Assembly (NCBI GenBank): GCA_964023205.1
Contig: OZ026833.1
Coordinates: 38,843,137-38,907,136, forward strand
DNA: 64,000 bases
Origin: Lutraria lutraria
Taxonomy: Eukaryota; Mollusca; Bivalvia; Venerida; Mactridae
Reading direction: 5' to 3'
The notes under the pieces were generated by a model. The model was not told the DNA's origin and ran no database searches. It worked only from the letters and a program-made list of their open reading frames with translations. Shown in pieces: positions 25,201 to 40,010 of this stretch (within the stretch, counting starts at the first letter, position 1; every line of letters starts with the position of its first letter). Both the position numbers and the translations under genes were made by a program.

Positions 25201-28200
25201 CACCAGGACCTGTTCAGTTATAATTAAGGGGTTAAAACATGTTAGGATAACGGCCCCTAGCGGACACCATGACTTGTTCAGTTATAATAAAGAAGTGGAT
25301 AAATCAAGTTATGATAAGGGCCTCTAGCAGACATCATGACTTGTTCAGTTATAATAAAGAGGGTAAAACATGTTAAGATAAGGGCCTCTAGCGGACACCA
25401 TGACTTGTTCAGTTATAACTAAGGGGGTAAAACATGTTAGGATAAGGGCCTCTAGCGGACACCATGACTTGTTCAGTTATAATAAAGAAGTGGATAAATC
25501 ATGTTATGATAAGGGCCTCTAGCGGTCACCATGACTTGTTCAGTTATAATAAAGAAGTGGATAAATCATGTTATGATAAGGGCGTCTAGCGGACACCATG
25601 ACTTGTTCAGTTATAATAAAGAAGGGGATAAATCATGTTATGCTAAGGGCGTCTAGCGGACACCATGACTTGTTCAGTTATAATATAGAAGTATATAAAT
25701 CATATTAGGATAAGGGCCTCTAGCGGACACCATGACTTGTTCAGTTATAATTAAAGGGGTAAAACATGTTAGGATAAGGGCCTCTAGTGGACATCATGAC
25801 TTGTTTAGTTATAATAAAGGGGGTAAAACATGTTAGGATAAGGGCCTCTAGCGGACACCATGACTTGTTCAGTTATAATAAAGAAGTGGATAAATCATAT
25901 TATGATAAGGGCCTCTAGCGGACACCATGACTTGTTCAGTTATAATAAAGAAGTTGATAAATCATGTTAAGATAAGGGCCTCTAGCGGACATCATGATTT
26001 GTTCAGTTATAATAAAGAGGGTAAAACATGTTAGGATAAGGGCCTCTAGCGGACACCATGACTAGTTCAGTTATAATAAAGAAGTGGATAAATCATGTTA
26101 GGATAAGGGCCTCTAGCGGACACCATGACTTGTTCAGTTATAATAAAGAAGTGGATAAATCATGTTAGGATAAGGGCCTCTAGCGGACATCAGGACTTGT
26201 TCAGTTATAATTAAGGGGGTAAAACATGTTAGGATAAGGGCCCCTAGCGGACACCATGACTTGTTCAGTTATAATTAAGGGGGTAAAACATGTTAGGGTA
26301 AGGGCCTCTAGCGGACATTATGACTTGTTCAGTTATAATTAAGGGGGTAAAACGTGTTAGGATAAGGGCCTCTAGCAGATACCATGACTTGTTCAGTTAT
26401 AATAAAGAAGTGGATAAATCATATTAGGATAAAGGCCTCTAGAGGACACCATGACTTGTTCAGTGATAATAAAGAAGTGGATTAATCATATCAGGATAAG
26501 TCCTCTAGCGGACATCATGACTTGTTCAGTTTTAATAAAGAGGGTAAAACATGTTAGGATAAGGGCCTCTAGCGGACACCATGACTTGTTCAGTTATAAT
26601 TAAGTGGGTAAAACATGTTAGGATAAGGGCCTCTAGCGGACACCATGACTTGTTCAGTTATAATAAAGAAGTGGATAAATCATATTAGGATAAGGGCCTA
26701 TAGCGGACACCATGACTTGTTCAGTTATAATAAAGAAGTTGATACATCATGTTATGATAAGGGCCTCTAGCGGACATCATGACTTGTTCAGGTATAAGAA
26801 AGAAGGGGATATAACATGTTAGGATAAGGGCCTCTAGCGGAAACCATGACTTGTTCAGTTATAATAAAGAAGGGGATATAACATGTTAGGATAAGGGCCT
26901 CTAGCGGACATCATGACTTGTTCAGTTATAATAAAGAAGGGGATATAACATGTTAGGATAAGGGTCTCTAGCGGACACCATGACTTGTTCAGTTATAATA
27001 AAGAAGTGGATAAATCATGTTAGGATAAGGGCCTCTAGCGGACACCATGACTTGTTCAGTTATAATAAAGAACGGGATATAACATGTTGGGATAAGGGCC
27101 TCTAGCGGACACCATGACTTGTTCAGTTATAATAAAGAAGGGGATATAACATGTTGGGATAAGGGCCTCTAACAGACACCATGACTTGTTCAGTTACAAT
27201 AAAGAAGGGGATATAACATGTTGGGATAAGGGCCTCTAGCGGACACCATAACTTGTTCAGTTATAATAAAGGGGGTAAAACATGTTAGGATAAGGGCCTC
27301 TAACGGACACCATGACTTGTTGAGTTATAATAAAGAAGGGGATAAATCAAGTTATGATAAGGGCCTCTAGCGGACATCATGACTTGTTCAGTTATAATAA
27401 AGAGGGTAAAACATGTTAAGATAAGGGCCTCTAGTGGACACCATGACTTGTTCAGGTATAACTAAGGGGGTAAAACATGTTAGGATAAGGGCCTCTAGCG
27501 GACACCATGACTTGTTCAGTTATAATAAAGAAGTGGATAAATCATGTTATGATAAGGGCCTCTAGCGGACACCATGACTTGTTCAGTTATAATAATGAAG
27601 TGGATAAATCATGTTATGATAAGGGCGTCTAGCGGACACCATGACTTGTTCAGTTATAATGAAGAAGGGGATAAATCATGTTATGCTAAGGGCGTCTAGC
27701 GGACACCATGACTTGTTCAGTTATAATATAGAAGTGGATAAATCATATTATGATAAGGGCCTCTAGCGGACACCATGACTTGTTCAGTTATAATTAAGGG
27801 GGTCAAACATGTTAGGATAAGGGCCTCTAGGGGACATCATGACTTGTTCAGTTATAATAAATGGGGTAAAACATGTTAGGATAAGGGCCACTAGCGGACA
27901 CCATGACTTGTTCAGTTATAATAAAGAAGTGGATAAATCATGTTATGATAAGGGCCTCAAGCGGACACCAGGACTTGTTTAGTTATAATTAAGGGGGTAA
28001 AATATGTTAGGATAAGGGCCTCTAGCGGACATCATGACTTGTTCAGTTATAATATAGAAGTGGATAAATCATATTAGGATAAGGGCCTCTAGAGGACACC
28101 ATGATTTGTTCAGTTATAATTAAGGGGGTAAAACATGTTAGGATAAGGGCCTCTAGCGGACACCATGACTTGTTCAGTTAAAATAAAGAAGTGGACAAAT
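25200..28200 (+). repeat. ~3.1-kb higher-order block, first copy
   Basis: Start of a different higher-order series. A monomer with a 3-bp loss (AGTCCTCTAGCGG next to ATTAATCATATC) at 26,481 recurs at 29,575 (3,094 bp away), and a GGACAAATCATATT variant at 28,191 recurs at 31,217 (3,026 bp away). The 68-bp difference is explained by loss of one 67-bp monomer near 30,600 and of one base near 30,165 in the second copy. Limits are approximate. Confidence 0.75.
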
Positions 28201-31200
28201 CATATTAGGATAAGGGCCTCTAGCGGACACCATGACTTGTTAAGTTATAATAAAGAAGTGGATAAATCATGTTATGATAAGGGCCTCTAGCGGACACCTG
28301 GACTTTTTCAGTTATAATTAAGGGGTTAAAACATGTTAGGATAAGGGCCCCTAGCGGACACCATGACTTGTTCAGTTATAATAAAGAAGTGGATAAATCA
28401 AGTTATGATAAGGGCCTCTAGCAGACATCATGACTTGTTCAGTTATAATAAAGAGGGTAAAACATGTTAAGATAAGGGCCTCTAGCGGACACCATGACTT
28501 GTTCAGTTATAACTAAGGGGGTAAAACATGTTAGGATAAGGGCCTCTAGCGGACACCATGACTTGTTCAGTTATAATAAAGAAGTGGATAAATCATGTTA
28601 TGATAAGGGCCTCTAGCGGTCACCATGACTTGTTCAGTTATAATAAAGAAGTGGATGAATCATGTTATGATAAGGGCGTCTAGCGGACACCATGACTTGT
28701 TCAGTTATAATAAAGAAGGGGATAAATCATGTTATGCTAAGGGCGTCTAGCGGACACCATGACTTGTTCAGTTACAATATAGAAGTATATAAATCATATT
28801 AGGATAAGGGCCTCTAGCGGACACCATGACTTGTTCAGTTATAATTAAAGGGGTAAAACATGTTAGGATAAGGGCCTCTAGTGGACATCATGACTTGTTT
28901 AGTTATAATAAAGGGGGTAAAACATGTTAGGATAAGGGCCTCTAGCGGACACCATGACTTGTTCAGTTATAATAAAGAAGTGGATAAATCATATTATGAT
29001 AAGGGCCTCTAGCGGACACCATGACTTGTTCAGTTATAATAAAGAATTTGATAAATCATGTTAAGATAAGGGCCTCTAGCGGACATCATGATTTGTTCAG
29101 TTATAATAAAGAGGGTAAAACATGTTAGGATAAGGGCCTCTAGCGGACACCATGACTAGTTCAGTTATAATAAAGAAGTGGATAAATCATGTTAGGATAA
29201 GGGCCTCTAGCGGACACCATGACTTGTTCAGTTATAATAAAGAAGTGGATAAATCATGTTAGGATAAGGGCCTCTAGCGGACATCAGGACTTGTTCAGTT
29301 ATAATTAAGGGGGTAAAACATGTTAGGATAAGGGCCCCTAGCGGACACCATGACTTGTTCAGTTATAATTAAGGGGGTAAAACATGTTAGGGTAAGGGCC
29401 TCTAGCGGACATTATGACTTGTTCAGTTATAATTAAGGGGGTAAAACGTGTTAGGATAAGGGCCTCTAGCAGATACCATGACTTGTTCAGTTATAATAAA
29501 GAAGTGGATAAATCATATTAGGATAAGGGCCTCTAGAGGACACCATGACTTGTTCAGTGATAATAAAGAAGTGGATTAATCATATCAGGATAAGTCCTCT
29601 AGCGGACATCATGACTTGTTCAGTTTTAATAAAGAGGGTAAAACATGTTAGGATAAGGGCCTCTAGCGGACACCATGACTTGTTCAGTTATAATTAAGGG
29701 GGTAAAACATGTTAGGATAAGGGCCTCTAGCGGACACCATGACTTGTTCAGTTATAATAAAGAAGTGGATAAATCATATTAGGATAAGGGCCTATAGCGG
29801 ACACCATGACTTGTTCAGTTATAATAAAGAAGTTGATACATCATGTTATGATAAGGGCCTCTAGCGGACATCATGACTTGTTCAGGTATAAGAAAGAAGG
29901 GGATATAACATGTTAGGATAAGGGCCTCTAGCGGACACCATGACTTGTTCAGTTATAATAAAGAAGGGGATATAATATGTTAGGATAAGGGCCTCTAGCG
30001 GACATCATGACTTGTTCAGTTATAATAAAGAAGGGGATATAACATGTTAGGATAAGGGTCTCTAGCGGACACCATGACTTGTTCAGTTATAATAAAGAAG
30101 TGGATAAATCATGTTAGGATAAGGGCCTCTAGCGGACACCATGACTTGTTCAGTTATAATAAAGAGGGGATATAACATGTTGGGATAAGGGCCTCTAGCG
30201 GACACCATGACTTGTTCAGTTATAATAAAGAAGGGGATATAACATGTTGGGATAAGGGCCTCTAACAGACACCATGACTTGTTCAGTTACAATAAAGAAG
30301 GGGATATAACATGTTGGGATAAGGGCCTCTAGCGGACACCATAACTTGTTCAGTTATAATAAAGGGGGTAAAACATGTTAGGATAAGGGCCTCTAACGGA
30401 CACCATGACTTGTTGAGTTATAATAAAGAAGTGGATAAATCAAGTTATGATAAGGGCCTCTAGCGGACATCATGACTTGTTCAGTTATAATAAAGAGGGT
30501 AAAACATGTTAAGATAAGGGCCTCTAGTGGACACCATGACTTGTTCAGTTATAACTAAGGGGGTAAAACATGTTAGGATAAGGGCCTCTAGCGGACACCA
30601 TGACTTGTTCAGTTATAATAATGAAGTGGATAAATCATGTTATGATAAGGGCGTCTAGCGGACACCATGACTTGTTCAGTTATAATGAAGAAGGGGATAA
30701 ATCATGTTATGCTAAGGGCGTCTAGCGGACACCATGACTTGTTCAGTTATAATATAGAAGTGGATAAATCATATTATGATAAGGGCCTCTAGCGGACACC
30801 ATGACTTGTTCAGTTATAATTAAGGGGGTCAAACATGTTAGGATAAGGGCCTCTAGGGGACATCATGACTTGTTCAGTTATAATAAATGGGGTAAAACAT
30901 GTTAGGATAAGGGCCACTAGCGGACACCATGACTTGTTCAGTTATAATAAAGAAGTGGATAAATCATGTTATGATAAGGGCCTCAAGCGGACACCAGGAC
31001 TTGTTTAGTTATAATTAAGGGGGTAAAATATGTTAGGATAAGGGCCTCTAGCGGACATCATGACTTGTTCAGTTATAATATAGAAGTGGATAAATCATAT
31101 TAGGATAAGGGCCTCTAGAGGACACCATGATTTGTTCAGTTATAATTAAGGGGGTAAAACATGTTAGGATAAGGGCCTCTAGCGGACACCATGACTTGTT

Positions 31201-34200
31201 CAGTTAAAATAAAGAAGTGGACAAATCATATTAGGATAAGGGCCTCTAGCGGACACCATGACTTGTTAAGTTATAATAAAGAAGTGGATAAATCATGTTA
31301 TGATAAGGGCCTCTAGCGGACACCTGGACTTTTTCAGTTATAATTAAGGGAGTAAACTATGTTAGGATAAGGGCCTCTAGCGGACACCAGGACTTGTTCA
31401 GTTAAAATTAAGGGGGTAAAATATGTTAGGATAAGGGCCTCTTGCCGACATCATGACTTGTTCAGTTATAATTAAGGGGGTAAAACATGTTAGGATAAGG
31501 GCCTCTAGTGGACACCATGACTTGTCTAGTTATAATTAAGTGGGTAAAACATGTTAGGATAAGGGCCCCTAGCGGACACCATGACTTGTTCAGTTATAAT
31601 GAAGAAGTGGATAAATCATATTAGGATAAGGGCCTCTAGCGGACACCATGACTTGTTCAGTTATAATAAAGAAGTGGATAAATCATGTTATGATAATGGC
31701 CTCTAGCGGACATCATGACTTGTTCAGTTATAATAAAGAGGGTAAAGCATGTTAGGATAAGGGCCTCTAGCGGACACCATGACTTGTTCAGTTATAATAA
31801 AGAAGTGGATAAATCATGTTATGATAAGGGCCTCTTGCGGACACCATGACTTGTTCAGTTATAATATAGAAGTGGATAAATCATATTAGGTTAAGGGCCT
31901 CTAGCGGTCACCATAACTTGTTCAGTTATAATTAAGGTGGTAAAACATGTTAGGATAAGGGTCTCTAGCGGACATCATGACTTGTTCAGTTAAAATAAAG
32001 GGGGTAAAACATGTCATGATAAGGGCCTCTAGCGGACACCAGGACTTGTTCAGTTAAAATAAAGAAGTGGACAAATCATATTAGGATAAGGGCCTCTAGC
32101 GGACACCATGACTTGTTAAGTTATAATAAAGAAGTGGATAAATCATGTTATGATAAGGGCCTCTAGCGGACACCTGGACTTTTTCAGTTATAATTAAGGG
32201 GTTAAAACATGTTAGGATAAGGGCCCCTAGCGGACACCATGACTTGTTCAGTTATAATAAAGAAGTGGATAAATCAAGTTATGATAAGGGCCTCTAGCAG
32301 ACATCATGACTTGTTCAGTTATAATAAAGAGGGTAAAACATGTTAAGATAAGGGCCTCTAGCGGACACCATGACTTGTTCAGTTATAACTAAGGGGGTAA
32401 AACATGTTAGGATAAGGGCCTCTAGCGGACACCATGACTTGTTCAGTTATAATAAAGAAGTGGATAAATCATGTTATGATAAGGGCCTCTAGCGGTCACC
32501 ATGACTTGTTCAGTTATAATAAAGAAGTGGATGAATCATGTTATGATAAGGGCGTCTAGCGGACACCATGACTTGTTCAGTTATAATAAAGAAGGGGATA
32601 AATCATGTTATGCTAAGGGCGTCTAGCGGACACCATGACTTGTTCAGTTACAATATAGAAGTATATAAATCATATTAGGATAAGGGCCTCTAGCGGACAC
32701 CATGACTTGTTCAGTTATAATTAAAGGGGTAAAACATGTTAGGATAAGGGCCTCTAGTGGACATCATGACTTGTTTAGTTATAATAAAGGGGGTAAAACA
32801 TGTTAGGATAAGGGCCTCTAGCGGACACCATGACTTGTTCAGTTATAATAAAGAAGTGGATAAATCATATTATGATAAGGGCCTCTAGCGGACACCATGA
32901 CTTGTTCAGTTATAATAAAGAATTTGATAAATCATGTTAAGATAAGGGCCTCTAGCGGACATCATGATTTGTTCAGTTATAATAAAGAGGGTAAAACATG
33001 TTAGGATAAGGGCCTCTAGCGGACACCATGACTAGTTCAGTTATAATAAAGAAGTGGATAAATCATGTTAGGATAAGGGCCTCTAGCGGACACCATGACT
33101 TGTTCAGTTATAATAAAGAAGTGGATAAATCATGTTAGGATAAGGGCCTCTAGCGGACATCAGGACTTGTTCAGTTATAATTAAGGGGGTAAAACATGTT
33201 AGGATAAGGGCCCCTAGCGGACACCATGACTTGTTCAGTTATAATTAAGGGGGTAAAACATGTTAGGGTAAGGGCCTCTAGCGGACATTATGACTTGTTC
33301 AGTTATAATTAAGGGGGTAAAATGTGTTAGGATAAGGGCCTCTAGCAGATACCATGACTTGTTCAGTTATAATAAAGAAGTGGATAAATCATATTAGGAT
33401 AAGGGCCTCTAGAGGACACCATGACTTGTTCAGTGATAATAAAGAAGTGGATTAATCATATCAGGATAAGTCCTCTAGCGGACATCATGACTTGTTCAGT
33501 TTTAATAAAGAGGGTAAAACATGTTAGGATAAGGGCCTCTAGCGGACACCATGACTTGTTCAGTTATAATTAAGGGGGTAAAACATGTTAGGATAAGGGC
33601 CTCTAGCGGACACCATGACTTGTTCAGTTATAATAAAGAAGTGGATAAATCATATTAGGATAAGGGCCTATAGCGGACACCATGACTTGTTCAGTTATAA
33701 TAAAGAAGTTGATACATCATGTTATGATAAGGGCCTCTAGCGGACATCATGACTTGTTCAGGTATAAGAAAGAAGGGGATATAACATGTTAGGATAAGGG
33801 CCTCTAGCGGACACCATGACTTGTTCAGTTATAATAAAGAAGGGGATATAATATGTTAGGATAAGGGCCTCTAGCGGACATCATGACTTGTTCAGTTATA
33901 ATAAAGAAGGGGATATAACATGTTAGGATAAGGGTCTCTAGCGGACACCATGACTTGTTCAGTTATAATAAAGAAGTGGATAAATCATGTTAGGATAAGG
34001 GCCTCTAGCGGACACCATGACTTGTTCAGTTATAATAAAGAGGGGATATAACATGTTGGGATAAGGGCCTCTAGCGGACACCATGACTTGTTCAGTTATA
34101 ATAAAGAAGGGGATATAACATGTTGGGATAAGGGCCTCTAACAGACACCATGACTTGTTCAGTTACAATAAAGAAGGGGATATAACATGTTGGGATAAGG

Positions 34201-35926
34201 GCCTCTAGCGGACACCATAACTTGTTCAGTTATAATAAAGGGGGTAAAACATGTTAGGATAAGGGCCTCTAACGGACACCATGACTTGTTGAGTTATAAT
34301 AAAGAAGTGGATAAATCAAGTTATGATAAGGGCCTCTAGCGGACATCATGACTTGTTCAGTTATAATAAAGAGGGTAAAACATGTTAAGATAAGGGCCTC
34401 TAGTGGACACCATGACTTGTTCAGGTATAACTAAGGGGGTAAAACATGTTAGGATAAGGGCCTCTAGCGGACACCATGACTTGTTCAGTTATAATAATGA
34501 AGTGGATAAATCATGTTATGATAAGGGCGTCTAGCGGACACCATGACTTGTTCAGTTATAATGAAGAAGGGGATAAATCATGTTATGCTAAGGGCGTCTA
34601 GCGGACACCATGACTTGTTCAGTTATAATATAGAAGTGGATAAATCATATTATGATAAGGGCCTCTAGCGGACACCATGACTTGTTCAGTTATAATTAAG
34701 GGGGTCAAACATGTTAGGATAAGGGCCTCTAGGGGACATCATGACTTGTTCAGTTATAATAAATGGGGTAAAACATGTTAGGATAAGGGCCACTAGCGGA
34801 CACCATGACTTGTTCAGTTATAATAAAGAAGTGGATAAATCATGTTATGATAAGGGCCTCAAGCGGACACCAGGACTTGTTTAGTTATAATTAAGGGGGT
34901 AAAATATGTTAGGATAAGGGCCTCTAGCGGACATCATGACTTGTTCAGTTATAATATAGAAGTGGATAAATCATATTAGGATAAGGGCCTCTAGAGGACA
35001 CCATGATTTGTTCAGTTATAATTAAGGGGGTAAAACATGTTAGGATAAGGGCCTCTAGCGGACACCATGACTTGTTCAGTTAAAATAAAGAAGTGGACAA
35101 ATCATATTAGGATAAGGGCCTCTAGCGGACACCATGACTTGTTAAGTTATAATAAAGAAGTGGATAAATCATGTTATGATAAGGGCCTCTAGCGGACACC
35201 TGGACTTTTTCAGTTATAATTAAGGGAGTAAACTATGTTAGGATAAGGGCCTCTAGCGGACACCAGGACTTGTTCAGTTAAAATTAAGGGGATAAAATAT
35301 GTTAGGATAAGGGCCTCTTGCCGACATCATGACTTGTTCAGTTATAATTAAGGGGGTAAAACATGTTAGGATAAGGGCCTCTAGTGGACACCATGACTTG
35401 TCTAGTTATAATTAAGTGGGTAAAACATGTTAGGATAAGGGCCCCTAGCGGACACCATGACTTGTTCAGTTATAATGAAGAAGTGGATAAATCATATTAG
35501 GATAAGGGCCTCTAGCGGACACCATGACTTGTTCAGTTATAATAAAGAAGTGGATAAATCATGTTATGATAATGGCCTCTAGCGGACATCATGACTTGTT
35601 CAGTTATAATAAAGAGGGTAAAGCATGTTAGGATAAGGGCCTCTAGCGGACACCATGACTTGTTCAGTTATAATAAAGAAGTGGATAAATCATGTTATGA
35701 TAAGGGCCTCTTGCGGACACCATGACTTGTTCAGTTATAATATAGAAGTGGATAAATCATATTAGGTTAAGGGCCTCTAGCGGTCACCATAACTTGTTCA
35801 GTTATAATTAAGGTGGTAAAACATGTTAGGATAAGGGTCTCTAGCGGACATCATGACTTGTTCAGTTAAAATAAAGGGGGTAAAACATGTCATGATAAGG
35901 GCCTCTAGCGGACACCAGGACTTGTT
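28175..35926 (+). repeat. Tandem duplication, 2 x 3,876 bp
   Basis: Two adjacent copies, about 28,175-32,050 and 32,051-35,926, keep an exact 3,876-bp spacing for every marker I checked: GGACAAATC (28,191/32,067), GACTTTTTCAG (28,301/32,177), ATTAATCATATC (29,575/33,451), CAAGCGGAC (30,984/34,860) and GGACAAATC again (31,217/35,093). Very few single-base differences separate the copies. At the central junction a monomer reading CCAGGACTTGTTCAG changes directly into the TTAAAATAAAGAAG variant, a join not found at the outer left edge, so this is the duplication breakpoint. Confidence 0.9.
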
Positions 35927-38279
35927 CAGTTATAATTAAGGGGGTAAAACATGTTAGGATAAGGGCCTCTAGCGGACACCATGACTTGTTCAGGTATAAT
36001 TAAGAAGTGGATAAATCATGTTATGATAAGGGCCTCCAGCGGACATCATGACTTGTTCAGTTATAATAAAGAGGGTAAAACATATTAGGATAAGGGCCTC
36101 TAGGGGACACCATGACTTGTTCAGTTATAATTAAGGGGGTAAAACATGTTAGGATAAGGGCCTCTAGCGGACATCATGACTTGTTCAGTTATAATAAAGA
36201 AGTGGATAAATCACGTTATGATAAGGGCCTCTAGCGGACACCAGGACCTGTTCAGTTATAATTAAGGGGTTAAAACATGTTAGGATAAGGGCCCCTAGCG
36301 GACACCATGACTTGTTCAGGTATAACTAATGGGGTAAAACATGTTAGGATAAGGGCCTCTAGCGGACATTATGACTTGTCCAGTTATAATTAAGGGGGTA
36401 AAACATGTTAGGATAAGGGCCTCTAGCGGACACCATGACTTGTTCAGTTATAATAGAGAAGTGGATAAATCATATTAGGATATGGGCCTCTAGCGGACAC
36501 CATGACTTGTTCAGTTATAATAAAGAAGTGGATAAATCAAGTTATGATAAGGGCCTCTAGCAGACATCATGACTTGTTCAGTTATAATAAAGAGGGTAAA
36601 ACATGTTAAGATAAGGGCCTCTAGCGGACACCATGACTTGTTCAGTTATAACTAAGGGGGTAAAACATGATAGGATAAGGGCCTCTAGCGGACACCATGA
36701 CTTGTTCAGTTATAATAAAGAAGTGGATAAATCATGTTATGATAAGGGCCTCTAGCGGACACCATGACTTGTTCAGTTATAATAAAGAAGTGGATAAATC
36801 ATGTTATGATAAGGGCGTCTAGCGGACACCATGACTTGTTCAGTTATAATAAAGAAGGGGATAAATCATGTTATGCTATGGGCGTCTAGCGGAAACCATG
36901 ACTTGTTCAGTTATAATATAGAAGTGGATAAATCATATTAGGATAAGGGCCTCTAGCGGACACCATGACTTGTTCAGTTATAATTAAGGGGGTGAAACAT
37001 GTTAGGATAAGGGCCTCTAGTGGACATCATGACTTGTTTAGTTATAATAAAGGTGGTAAAACATGTTAGGATAAGGGCCTCTAGCGGACACCATGACTTG
37101 TTCAGTTATAATAAAGAAGTGGAAAAATCATATTATGATAAGGGCCTCTAGCGGACACCATGACTTGTTCAGTTATAATAAAGAAGTTGATAAATCATGT
37201 TAAGATAAGGGCCTCTAGCGGACATCATGATTTGTTCAGTTATAATAAAGAGGGTAAAACATGTTAGGATAAGGGCCTCTAGCGGACACCATGACTTGTT
37301 CAGTTATAATAAAGAAGTGGATAAATCATGTTAGGATAAGGGCCTCTAGCGGACACCATGACTTGTTCAGTTATAATAAAGAAGTGGATAAATCATGTTA
37401 GGATAAGGGCCTCAAGCGGACATCAGGACTTGTTGAGTTATAATTAAGGGGGTAAAACATGTTAGGATAAGGGCCCCAAGCGGACACTATGACTTGTTCA
37501 GTTATAATTAAGTGGGTAAAACATGTTAGGATAAGGGCCTCTAGCGGACATTATGACTTGTTCAGTTATAATTAAGGGGGTAAAACGTGTTAGGATAAGG
37601 GCCTCTAGCAGATACCATGACTTGTTCAGTTATAATAAAGAAGTGGATAAATCATATTAGGATAAGGGCCTCTAGAGGACACCATGACTTGTTCAGTTAT
37701 AATAAAGAAGTGGATTAATCATATCAGGATAAGTCCTCTAGCGGACATCATGACTTGTTCAGTTTTAATAAAGAGGGTAAAACATGTTAGGATAAGGGCC
37801 TCTAGCGGACACCATGACTTGTTCAGTTATTATTAAGGGGGTAAAACATGTTAGGATAAGGGCCTCTAGCGGACACCATGACTTGTTCAGTTATAATGAA
37901 GAAGTGGATAAATCATATTAGGATAAGGGCCTCTAGCGGACACCATGACTTGTTCAGTTATAATAAAGAAGTTGATACATCATGTTATGATAAGGGCCTC
38001 TAGCGGACATCATGACTTGTTCAGTTATAATAAAGAAGGGGATTTAACATGTTAGGATAAGGGCCTCTAGCGGACACCATGACTTGTTCAGTTATAATAA
38101 AGAAGGGGATATAACATGTTAGGATAAGGGCCTCTAGCGGACATCATGACTTGTTCAGTTATAATAAAGAAGGGGATATAACATGTTAGGATAAGGGCCT
38201 CTAGCGGACACCATGACTTGTTCAGTTATAATAAAGAAGTGGATAAATCATGTTAGGATAAGGGCCTCTAGCGGACACC

Positions 38280-40010
38280 ATGACTTGTTCAGTTATAATA
38301 AAGAGGGGATATAACATGTTGGGATAAGGGCCTCTAGCGGACACCATGACTTGATCAGTTATAATAAAGAAGGGGATATAACATGTTGGGATAAGGGCCT
38401 CTAACAGACACCATGACTTGTTCAGTTACAATAAAGAAGGGGATATAACATGTTGGGATAAGGGCCTCTAGCGGACACCATAACTTGTTCAGTTATAATA
38501 AAGGGGGTAAAACATGTTATGATAAGGGCCTCTAACGGACACCATGACTTGTTCAGTTATAATAAAGAAGGGGATATAACATGTTGGGATTAGGGCCTCT
38601 AGCGGACACCATAACTTGTTCAGTTATAATAAAGAAGGGGATATAACATGTTAGGATAAGGGCCTTTAACGAACACCATGACTTGTTCAGTTATAATAAA
38701 GACGGGGATATAACATATTAGGATAAGGGCCTCTAGCGGACATCATGACTTGTTCAGTTATAATAAAGGGGGTAAAACTTGTTAGGATAAGGGCCTCTAG
38801 CGGACACCATGACTTGTTCAGTTATAATTAAGGGGGTAAAACATGTTAGGATAAGGGCCTCTAGCGGACACCATGACTTGTTCAGTTATAATAAAGATGT
38901 GGATAAATCATATTAGGATAAGGGCCTCTAGCGGACACCATGACTTGTTCAGTTATAATAAAGAAGTGGATAAATCATATTAGGATAAGGGGCTCTTGCG
39001 GACACCAGGACTTGTTCAGTTATAAAAAAAAGTGGATAAATCATGTTAGGATAAGGGCCTCTAGTGGACACCATGACTTGTTCAGTTACAATAAAGAAGT
39101 GGATAAATCATGGTAGGATAAGGGCCTATAGCGGACACCATGCCTTGTTCAGTTATAATAAAGAAGTGGATAAATCATGTCATGATAAGGGCCTCTAGCG
39201 GACACCAGGACTTGTTCAGTTATAATTAAGGGGGTAAAACATGTTAGGATAAGGGCCTCTAGCGGACACCTTGACTTGTTCAGTTATAATAAAGAAGTGG
39301 ATAAATCATGTTATGATAAGGGCCTCTAGCGGACATCATGACTTATTCAGTTATAATAAAGAGGGTAAAACATGTAAGGATAAGGGCCTCTAGCGGACAC
39401 CATGACTTGTTCAGTTATAATTAAGGGGGTAAAACATGTTAGGATAAGGGCCTCTAGCGGACACCATTACTTGTTCAGTTATAATAAAGAGGGGATATAA
39501 CATGTTGGGATAAGGGCCTCTAGCGGACACCATGACTTGATCAGTTATAATAAAGAAGGGGATATAACATGTTGGGATAAGGGCCTCTAACAGACACCAT
39601 GACTTGTTCAGTTACAATAAAGAAGGGGATATAACATGTTGGGATAAGGGCCTCTAGCGGACACCATAACTTGTTCAGTTATAATAAAGGGGGTAAAACA
39701 TGTTATGATAAGGGCCTCTAACGGACACCATGACTTGTTCAGTTATAATAAAGAAGGGGATATAACATGTTGGGATTAGGGCCTCTAGCGGACACCATAA
39801 CTTGTTCAGTTATAATAAAGAAGGGGATATAACATGTTAGGATAAGGGCCTTTAACGAACACCATGACTTGTTCAGTTATAATAAAGACGGGGATATAAC
39901 ATATTAGGATAAGGGCCTCTAGCGGACATCATGACTTGTTCAGTTATAATAAAGGGGGTAAAACTTGTTAGGATAAGGGCCACTAGCGGACACCATGACT
40001 TGTTCAGTTA
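38280..40010 (+). repeat. Tandem duplication with 1,186-bp spacing
   Basis: The GACTTGATCAG variant (38,351 and 39,537) and the GGCCTTTAACGAACACC variant (38,661 and 39,847) recur at 1,186 bp. A more distant relative of the same segment appears near 42,667, about 4.0 kb from the first copy, without the ATCAG change. Limits are approximate. Confidence 0.75.
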
